From contig JARFQX010000850.1 in NCBI GenBank assembly GCA_029287555.1, forward strand, positions 1 to 5,788: a DNA stretch of 5,788 nt. The letters are read 5' to 3'. Origin of the DNA: Rubripirellula sp. GTDB taxonomy: Bacteria > Planctomycetota > Planctomycetia > Pirellulales > Pirellulaceae. The notes beneath the pieces are model-generated. The model was not told the DNA's origin and searched no databases. It saw only the letters and a program-made list of their open reading frames with translations. Made by a program: the position numbers and the translations under genes. Within the stretch, counting starts at the first letter, position 1, and the number at the start of each line of letters is the position of its first letter. This document shows positions 1-4,781 of this stretch, in pieces.

Positions 1-1047
1 GAAGCGTTTCTTTTCCTTCTGTGGTCTGGTCCGTGGATAGTAGAAACTGAATGTGCGGCTGGTGATGTCTCGGCTCAACAATAAATCGGTGCGGAACTCT
101 TTCGCCGTGCTGGTAAAGAAAAGATCGCCACTTGATTCATCGATTTCCTCGCCTTCCTTGAGCGCCATGTAGACCTGAGTGCTGCTGTTGTTAAGTCGGA
201 CCGCATCGGCACGTTCAACATAGTCTTGGTCGAGCACTTCCGGGCCCAGCATTTTCAAGATCGTTGTCTTCAAGTTGGCGTTGCTGACGATCGCACGACA
301 ACGAATCCGTCGTCCGTGCGTGTGTACCGCGGCAACGCGTCCATGCTCGACGTCGATCTTGTCAACCGGACAGTTGATGCGGATATCGACCCCGTTGGCT
401 CGTAGCTCGCGTTTCATTCGCGCAACCAGATCTTCCGTGCCCCCTTCGTAAATGAAGACGCCTTTGTTCATGAAGTTGCTGAAGACAATTCCATAGGTGA
501 TGGCGGGATCTTCGAGCGTCGAACCGTTCGCGTACGTAATCGGTTCCATCAACAGTCGAACCACATCGTCGCGTCCCGGAAAAAACCGGTCAAATAGTTG
601 ACGGGTGGTGGTCGTCTGGTCGTCGTAGAAGTTCATTCCCCGAGCGGTGTCGAAGAACTCATTGACGGTCTCGGTTTGCAACCCGAAATCGTTCGTCAAC
701 AACCGAGTGAAGTCTTCCCGGTTGTAAGTCGTCGTCAATGAAAACTGCGGGTTGTCAAAGCGGATGTTCTTGAGCTGGACAATCCGGTCGGCAATGTCGC
801 GATTCCAATATCGCCGACACGACTTGATCATTCCATACGGGAATCCATGCAGCGAGATGTCGAAAATGTGGCCACCGGGCCGCAAGAACCACGTCGCCAG
901 TCCGCCAAGCTTGTAGTGTTGCTCGAGCAGCAGCACACGGTGCCCGGCACGACCCAGGATGTTTGCAGACGTCATGCCGGCCAGGCCGCTGCCGATCACA
1001 ACGACATCGTACTCGTCAGCGGCACCTTGAAGAAAATCGCGAGGCAT
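1..1047 (-). CDS. FAD-dependent oxidoreductase, phytoene desaturase/CrtI-like family (3' end beyond window)
   Basis: The gene reads leftwards from ATG at 1047 and stays open to base 1, giving 349 residues without the C-terminus. After a short polar leader comes a Rossmann dinucleotide-binding fold: VVVIGSGLAG has the GxGxxG glycines at residues 19, 21 and 24. The LLLEQH strand follows, with Glu42 in the position that binds the adenosine ribose of FAD. The conserved KLGGLA segment is next. Further on, YEGGTEDLVARM (about 200-211) and IVSNANLKTT (about 253-262) match the layout of the CrtI/CrtN carotenoid desaturase and RetSat-like group. Known members oxidise or saturate polyenes at the membrane; the substrate here cannot be told from sequence, so no symbol is given. 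The start has no clear Shine-Dalgarno site, but it puts the Rossmann fold at the usual distance from the N-terminus and no other upstream in-frame ATG was noticed. It lies 86 bases downstream of the membrane-protein gene on the same strand, so cotranscription is plausible. The family is confident, the function is not. Confidence 0.88.
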   Translation of the reverse strand, partial: MPRDFLQGAADEYDVVVIGSGLAGMTSANILGRAGHRVLLLEQHYKLGGLATWFLRPGGHIFDISLHGFPYGMIKSCRRYWNRDIADRIVQLKNIRFDNPQFSLTTTYNREDFTRLLTNDFGLQTETVNEFFDTARGMNFYDDQTTTTRQLFDRFFPGRDDVVRLLMEPITYANGSTLEDPAITYGIVFSNFMNKGVFIYEGGTEDLVARMKRELRANGVDIRINCPVDKIDVEHGRVAAVHTHGRRIRCRAIVSNANLKTTILKMLGPEVLDQDYVERADAVRLNNSSTQVYMALKEGEEIDESSGDLFFTSTAKEFRTDLLLSRDITSRTFSFYYPRTRPQKEKKRF

Positions 1048-1133
1048 CGAGTGAAGTGGTAAGGGGAGAGTTCTTGAATGCAGGAGGTTGATTGACCGGC
1101 GGGGGAGACCAAACGAGCCGCGGAGGTGCTGGA

Positions 1134-1832
1134 CTACAGAGGCCCGCGGTCGGGCTGCAACTCCGCGAAGACACCAATCTGGTCCGTCTCCGGCGCCCTA
1201 TCACCGTACAATAGAAGCGCCGACCCGCCGACCAGCCATCGTTCATCGAGCACACGAATCGACTCATCCGAACCGACCGCCCGCGTTTCGCGACCGACCC
1301 CTTTGCTCCACACATCGTGGGAGCCACGAAAGATTGCAACGTGATCGGGGGGTAACACGGTCGCCATCCGTTGATTTCCCTGCTCGGACGACACGATCGT
1401 AGCAATCTTCCAGCGCTTGTCGCGGGGATCTTCCAGGATTCGGACGGTCACGAGCGATTCGCCGGGAGGAATCGGGACCGCCCCGTACCACATGGGATTG
1501 GATGACTGCTTGGGTAAGTGCGAACTATAGGCAACGCGATAGTCACCCGAGCCCTGCGGGATCCGGACCCGAATCCGATAGGTCAAAGGTTCATCGCTCG
1601 GGGCTCGAACTGCGGCGATTTGCCCCGGTGAGGTGCTCGATAAATAGCCGACCTCGCGCCGCAGTCGGCCGAGTTCCGACGAGGTCTTCCGCAACCGCTG
1701 TGACGTGGCGATCAACCCGACGGTCAACATGACAATCGTCATCAGCCCGAGATACTCTCGAAGGCTAAGTCGCGTACGGCTCGGTCGAACCGGCGGTTGC
1801 CGGTCCATTTCTTCCTCTGCTTGCGAATTCAT
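1134..1832 (-). CDS. Hypothetical single-pass membrane protein with coiled coil
   Basis: I do not recognise this 232-residue protein. It has a basic, proline-containing cytoplasmic leader (about 1-26), then one hydrophobic segment (about 27-44, YLGLMTIVMLTVGLIATS). A heptad-like charged stretch follows (about 45-63, SQRLRKTSSELGRLRREVG), probably a short coiled coil. The rest is a soluble, beta-rich domain (about 80-225) containing YRIRVRIPQGSGDYRVAY and WKIATIVSS. Positive residues before the membrane segment suggest N-in topology with the domain outside the cytoplasmic membrane. There are no cysteines, no haem motif and no catalytic signature that I can see. Codon use and GC look like the neighbours, so it appears native. 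Two starts are possible: ATG at 1832, or ATG at 1808 (residue 9), which is preceded by the purine-rich AGAGGAAGAA, a better ribosome-binding context. It lies upstream of the CrtI-like oxidoreductase gene and may share its transcript. That it is a real gene is supported by the coherent membrane-protein layout. Confidence 0.75.
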   Translation of the reverse strand: MNSQAEEEMDRQPPVRPSRTRLSLREYLGLMTIVMLTVGLIATSQRLRKTSSELGRLRREVGYLSSTSPGQIAAVRAPSDEPLTYRIRVRIPQGSGDYRVAYSSHLPKQSSNPMWYGAVPIPPGESLVTVRILEDPRDKRWKIATIVSSEQGNQRMATVLPPDHVAIFRGSHDVWSKGVGRETRAVGSDESIRVLDERWLVGGSALLLYGDRAPETDQIGVFAELQPDRGPL

Positions 1833-1838
1833 GGGAGA

Positions 1839-1844
1839 ATTGTA
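1839..1844 (-). promoter_or_regulatory. Possible -10 box (TACAAT) for the minus-strand pair
   Basis: On the minus strand, TACAAT (5 of 6 matches to TATAAT) ends 6 bases before the ATG at 1832. No convincing -35 hexamer is seen 16-18 bases upstream. If used, transcription would begin near 1832. That gives either a leaderless message from the first ATG, or a roughly 24-base leader carrying AGAGGAAG before the ATG at 1808. Single hexamer only, so weak. Confidence 0.3.
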
Positions 1845-1978
1845 GGCTTCCGGTTAGACACTCGTCCTCCGCCAACATTTCGTTTCCGGATCCCAACCCT
1901 TTTGCATTTGTGTGACACCATTGCTCCGAGGGAGAGTGATGCTAAACCAATACGATTCAACAACTTGAAAGCGGACGA

Positions 1979-2067
1979 CCTCGGAGACGCGGGGAAGAGG
2001 AAGTCGAGAGCCCCTGGCCCGATCCTCCTTCCCTTGCGGCTCCCCGACTCTCTCGCCTCTGCGTGAA
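1979..2067. repeat. Imperfect palindromic intergenic block, possible dispersed repeat
   Basis: The left half is purine-rich (GGAGACGCGGGGAAGAGGAA, from 1983). The right half is pyrimidine-rich (CTCCTTCCCTTGCGGCTCCC, from 2025) and ends in CTCGCCTCTGCGTGAA. The halves are partly complementary: CGGGGA at 1990-1995 matches TCCCCG at 2041-2046, flanked by interrupted GGAGA/TCTCT-type pairing. Read on the minus strand the block begins TTCACGCAGAGGCGAGAGAG. This resembles the CGCAGAGGCGCAGAG-type palindromic intergenic repeats I recall from planctomycete and some other bacterial genomes. Only one copy is in the window, so repeat status is inferred. Confidence 0.3.
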
Positions 2068-2111
2068 CTTTCTCGGCTGGATGCCGACTCGCCCCCCCGG
2101 CCAGCCAGATG

Positions 2112-2140
2112 TTGCCGTCACGGGAAAATTGCGGTCTAAA
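2112..2140 (+). promoter_or_regulatory. Candidate sigma70-like promoter for mqnA
   Basis: TTGCCG at 2112-2117 (4 of 6 to TTGACA) and TCTAAA at 2135-2140 (4 of 6 to TATAAT) are separated by exactly 17 bases. The predicted transcript start near 2147 would leave a leader of about 26 bases to the ATG at 2173 or about 38 to the ATG at 2185. Both hexamers are imperfect, so this is a reasoned candidate only. Confidence 0.35.
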
Positions 2141-2172
2141 CAGGGCAAAGTTTCTCAATCCGCAGTCGGAGC

Positions 2173-2997
2173 ATGCTGAGATCGATGATTCGCATTGGCG
2201 CGGTCTCCTATTTGAACACGAAGCCACTCATCCACAGCCTGCAAAGTCGGCTGGGGTCCCGAGGCGAGTTGACTTTGGCGCTGCCGAGTGTCTTGGCCGA
2301 TGACCTGCATTGCGGTCGGCTCGATGTCGCGCTGATCCCATCGGTGGAGTATTTTCGTGGATCCGACTACCGGGTCGTCTCGGATGCTGCGATCGCGTGC
2401 CGTGGTCCGGTATGGAGTGTTCGCCTGCTCAGCCGCGTCCCTGTGCCTACCATCCGGCGGCTGGCGCTTGATGAGGGAAGTCGAACCAGCGCAGCGATGG
2501 TGGGGATTCTGCTCCGGGAGATGTACGGGCTGTCCCCCGAGACCGTCCCCTTGGCGATGGACCAGTCACCGGAAGCGGTGGATGCCGATGCCATTCTGAT
2601 GATCGGGGATCGAGCGATGCATCCGGCTCGAGGAGTTTATCGAGAGATTTGGGATTTGGGGGATCGCTGGTGTCGCTGGACGGAACTGCCGTTTGTCTTC
2701 GCCATGTGGGTCGCCCGAACCAATGGGTCGTCGGCGGAATCGCGGATCCCGTCCCAGGAATTGGACGAGTTAGCCGTGATCCTGGAGGCGAGCCGGGATG
2801 ACGGGCTTGCCAATTTGGAATGGATCGCCCAAAACGAATCAGCCACTCACGGGCTGACGAAGGAAGACGTGCATCGGTATTTTGCCGAGAACCTGCATTT
2901 TCGTCTCGGCCCCGGAGAGCTCCTGGGGCTGGAGGCATTTCGAAGCAAGGCACTTGCGTTAGGACTCATCCCCGAGCATGCTCCGTCCATTGTTTGA
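2173..2997 (+). CDS. mqnA: Chorismate dehydratase MqnA (futalosine pathway of menaquinone synthesis)
   Basis: MqnA is the cytoplasmic enzyme that opens the futalosine pathway by dehydrating chorismate to 3-[(1-carboxyvinyl)oxy]benzoate. The 274-residue length is normal for the family, which has a periplasmic-binding-protein-like two-lobe fold. Family signatures run in order: IRIGAVSYLNTKPL (6-19, with the conserved Asn15), LPSVLADDLHCGRLDVALIP (37-56) followed by SVEY, LDEGSRTSAAMVGILLREM (99-117), DADAILMIGDRAM (137-149) and WDLGDRWCRWTELPFVFAMW (160-179). The first ATG (2173) is used here, with GGAG almost touching it. ATG 2185 (residue 5) is equally plausible, because homologues usually begin just before the RIGAVSYLN block. 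A candidate promoter lies just upstream, and mqnC follows after 51 bases on the same strand, which supports the assignment and suggests an operon. No key block is missing. Confidence 0.95.
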   Translation: MLRSMIRIGAVSYLNTKPLIHSLQSRLGSRGELTLALPSVLADDLHCGRLDVALIPSVEYFRGSDYRVVSDAAIACRGPVWSVRLLSRVPVPTIRRLALDEGSRTSAAMVGILLREMYGLSPETVPLAMDQSPEAVDADAILMIGDRAMHPARGVYREIWDLGDRWCRWTELPFVFAMWVARTNGSSAESRIPSQELDELAVILEASRDDGLANLEWIAQNESATHGLTKEDVHRYFAENLHFRLGPGELLGLEAFRSKALALGLIPEHAPSIV

Positions 2998-3002
2998 CGG
3001 AC

Positions 3003-3031
3003 TTGCGATACACGATTTTAGTTCAAAGAAT
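3003..3031 (+). promoter_or_regulatory. Weak candidate internal promoter before mqnC
   Basis: TTGCGA (3003-3008) and AAGAAT (3026-3031) each match their sigma70 consensus at 4 of 6 positions, with 17-base spacing, in the short gap between mqnA and mqnC. A start near 3038 would give a leader of only about 10 bases. The gap contains no evident terminator, so readthrough from mqnA is the simpler explanation. Confidence 0.15.
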
Positions 3032-3048
3032 CGGTTTGATACGCTGAT

Positions 3049-4203
3049 ATGATTGCACCAGCTGACCAGAGCGTCCGAGACATTTTGGATAAAGCGATCG
3101 CGGGAGAGCGATTGAGTGCCGGGGAGGGATTGCGACTGTTGGAAAGCCACGATTTGGCAGCGATCGGCTCGGCGGCCGACCAGGTGGCGCGGCGCACGCA
3201 CCCGGAGCCCTACCGGACCTACAACATCGACCGCAACATCAACTACACCAACATTTGCACGGCCGTCTGCCATTTCTGCGCGTTCTACCGCAGCCCCAAG
3301 AGCGACGAAGGTTACGTGCTCTCGAGAGAAGAGATTCTCGAGAAGATCGCTGAGACGATTGCCTTGGGCGGAAACCAAATCTTGATGCAGGGAGGTCTGC
3401 ATCCGAAATTCAAGCTCGATTGGTACGAGGAATTGCTGCGCGACATCAAACGAAACTTCCCCTCACTCAACGTGCACGGTTTCAGCCCTCCCGAGTTCTA
3501 CCACTTCACGAAAGTCAACAACCTTTCAATCCGCGAGGTCCTCGAGCGTCTCAAGGCGGCCGGGCTGGGAAGCATTCCGGGGGGCGGTGCCGAGATCCTG
3601 GTGGATCGGGTGCGTAGCGAGCTGACACGCGGTAAGGTCATGTCCGACGATTGGCTGGAAGTGATGCGAGTCTGGCATCAACTCGGGGGTCGTTCGACGG
3701 CCACCATGATGTTTGGCCATGTCGAGACGCTGGCCGAGCGAATCGAGCATCTGGAACGTCTAAGATCGCTTCAAGATGAAACCGGCGGCTTCACCGCGTT
3801 TATCTGCTGGACCTTTCAACCCGATCACACCGACCTTTCACATCTTCCACCGGTCGGCTCGTTTGAATACCTCAAGACTCAAGCGGTCGCCCGCCTCTAT
3901 CTTGATAATTTTCCCAACATCCAGAGCAGCTGGGTGACTCAGGGTTTAAAGATCGGCCAGTTGGGGTTGCTCTACGGAGCTAACGACATGGGAAGTTTGA
4001 TGATCGAGGAGAACGTGGTCGCCGAAGCGGGGACGGTGCATTACCTGACTCTTGATCAGATTCGCGAAGCGATCGAGGAATTGGGTTTCGAGCCTCGGCA
4101 ACGGGATGTCTTTTATAATCTCGTTTCAAAAGAGGCCGAAGCGAGGGCAATCGAAGCCAACCGCAACACGCCCCCCAAGGACCTCGTACAGCTCGCTTCG
4201 TAG
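3049..4203 (+). CDS. mqnC: Cyclic dehypoxanthine futalosine synthase MqnC (radical SAM)
   Basis: MqnC is a radical S-adenosylmethionine enzyme that cyclises dehypoxanthine futalosine to its cyclic form, building the second ring of the naphthoquinone. The [4Fe-4S]-binding CxxxCxxC motif is seen as CTAVCHFC, with Cys70, Cys74 and Cys77, preceded by NINYTNI and followed by AFYR. Downstream blocks typical of MqnC rather than its paralogue MqnE are FSPPEFYHFT (145-154), LGSIPGGGAEILVDRVR (173-189), STATMMFGHVET (216-227), LQDETGGFTAFICWTFQPD (241-259) and LLYGANDMGSLMIEENVVAE (307-326). The 384 residues are full length. The start at 3049 gives a roughly 55-residue helical lead-in before the radical SAM core, as expected; no strong Shine-Dalgarno site precedes it. 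It sits 51 bases after mqnA, so the pair probably shares a transcript. MqnE, MqnD and the hydrolase/deaminase steps are not present in this window. Confidence 0.96.
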   Translation: MIAPADQSVRDILDKAIAGERLSAGEGLRLLESHDLAAIGSAADQVARRTHPEPYRTYNIDRNINYTNICTAVCHFCAFYRSPKSDEGYVLSREEILEKIAETIALGGNQILMQGGLHPKFKLDWYEELLRDIKRNFPSLNVHGFSPPEFYHFTKVNNLSIREVLERLKAAGLGSIPGGGAEILVDRVRSELTRGKVMSDDWLEVMRVWHQLGGRSTATMMFGHVETLAERIEHLERLRSLQDETGGFTAFICWTFQPDHTDLSHLPPVGSFEYLKTQAVARLYLDNFPNIQSSWVTQGLKIGQLGLLYGANDMGSLMIEENVVAEAGTVHYLTLDQIREAIEELGFEPRQRDVFYNLVSKEAEARAIEANRNTPPKDLVQLAS

Positions 4204-4208
4204 ATCGG

Positions 4209-4240
4209 CTCGGAAGCCTCTGCCGAGTAAGTCTCGGAAG
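4209..4240 (+). other. Small hairpin-forming repeat after mqnC
   Basis: CTCGGAAG occurs at 4209-4216 and again at 4233-4240, with CCGAG at 4223-4227 between them. CCGAG can pair with either CTCGG copy: upstream (9-base loop) or downstream (5-base loop TAAGT). The downstream hairpin is followed by a T-richer stretch (TTGTTTCATTT) but no true U-run. It could be a weak terminator of the mqnA-mqnC transcript. The stems are only 5 bp, so chance is a serious alternative. Confidence 0.22.
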
Positions 4241-4382
4241 TTGTTTCATTTGCACCTCCAACCGACGGAACGTCCTCGTTGCCGTTGAAGCGGGGGTTGC
4301 CGCGGGTCCCTCGAGAGACGAAAACGTTTGGCGGACTCTTCAAGTTTGCGAACCTTTCCCTTCTGTTGGACGAGCATTTCCG

Positions 4383-4694
4383 ATGGCAAAACTGGCGCAT
4401 CATGTTTTCTTCACCCTGAAAGATCGAAGCGAAGAGGCAGTCGGTAAACTGCTGGCCGCCTGCAAGAAATATCTGGATGACCACCCGGGGCTCATCGGAT
4501 TCTCGGTGGGACGGCGCGATCGCGAGCTCGACCGCCCAGTCAATCAAGACTTCGACGTTTCGCTGCACTGCATTTTTCAAGACCGCGCCGCCCACGATGC
4601 TTACCAGACGGCCGACCGCCACCTTCAGTTCATCGAAGAAAACAAGGACAACTGGGCCGAAGTCCGGGTATGGGACAGCACCCTCGAAGAGTGA
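4383..4694 (+). CDS. Dabb (stress-responsive A/B barrel) domain protein
   Basis: This 103-residue protein is one complete Dabb domain, a dimeric alpha+beta ferredoxin-like barrel. It opens with the first strand LAHHVFFTLKD (4-14) and a helix to about residue 32. HPGLIGFSVGRR (34-45) gives the second strand, FDVSLHCIFQD (57-67) the third, and the helix AAHDAYQTADRHLQFIEENK (69-88) is followed by the last strand VRVWDS (94-99). The paired His near the N-terminus, HPG, and the Y...H helix are usual for the family. Biochemical roles of Dabb proteins are mostly unknown; a few relatives act as small cyclases or stress proteins, which should not be transferred here. No signal peptide is present, so it is probably cytoplasmic. 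It stands 179 bases after mqnC and 87 bases before the PSCyt1 gene and is probably independent of both. No clear Shine-Dalgarno site precedes the start, which is fixed by the first strand. Confidence 0.88.
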   Translation: MAKLAHHVFFTLKDRSEEAVGKLLAACKKYLDDHPGLIGFSVGRRDRELDRPVNQDFDVSLHCIFQDRAAHDAYQTADRHLQFIEENKDNWAEVRVWDSTLEE

Positions 4695-4723
4695 GTGAAA
4701 TCAGGTCCGAAAACGGGCGACGA

Positions 4724-4757
4724 TGGGCTACAATGAGGGTCCTTCCTTGCTAGCCCA
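4724..4757 (+). promoter_or_regulatory. Inverted repeat overlapping a TACAAT -10-like box
   Basis: TGGGCTA (4724-4730) and TAGCCCA (4751-4757) are perfect 7-base complements around a 20-base loop. CAA (4731-4733) can also pair with TTG (4747-4749) across a one-base bulge. A short T-run (4761-4764) follows four bases later, so a weak terminator for the Dabb gene is possible. The left arm also overlaps TACAAT (4729-4734), a good -10 match at a suitable distance for the next gene, although no good -35 hexamer lies 17 bases upstream. An operator overlapping a promoter is a third reading. Sequence alone does not decide between them. Confidence 0.35.
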
Positions 4758-4781
4758 CCATTTTGCGAATCAGGTTTTCCC

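Larger units (their letters stand above)
1833..2172. other. Divergent intergenic region, no supported gene
   Basis: These 340 bases separate the minus-strand membrane-protein gene from plus-strand mqnA. Reading frames here are short, overlap each other on both strands and give low-complexity Arg/Ser/Pro-rich or featureless peptides, so none is called. The region contains a candidate -10 box for the minus gene at its left end and a candidate sigma70-like promoter for mqnA at its right end. An imperfect palindromic, strand-asymmetric block lies in the middle (about 1979-2067). No tRNA or riboswitch fold was recognised. Confidence 0.6.

Noticed and set aside
1048..1133. 86-base gap between the two minus-strand genes, checked for a terminator or promoter
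   Set aside because: No stable stem with a U-run and no paired -35/-10 hexamers were found, so nothing is called.
1829..2227. 132-codon minus-strand frame covering the intergenic region
   Set aside because: It overlaps the start of mqnA and the start of the membrane-protein gene, and reads through the palindromic block giving Arg/Gly/Ser-rich sequence with no motif.
2447..2953. 168-codon open frame on the minus strand inside mqnA
   Set aside because: It lies entirely antisense to a convincing full-length mqnA, and its product is Arg/Pro/Ser-rich with no domain. This is typical of shadow frames in GC-rich DNA.
2959..3402. 147-codon minus-strand frame opposite the start of mqnC, with valine-rich stretches
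   Set aside because: It is antisense to the radical SAM core of mqnC; the valine-rich composition reflects the complement of Asn/Tyr/Asp codons rather than a membrane protein.
4113..4622. 169-codon open frame on the minus strand spanning the mqnC end and the Dabb gene
   Set aside because: It overlaps two well-supported genes antisense and has no recognisable motif; it crosses unrelated coding regions.
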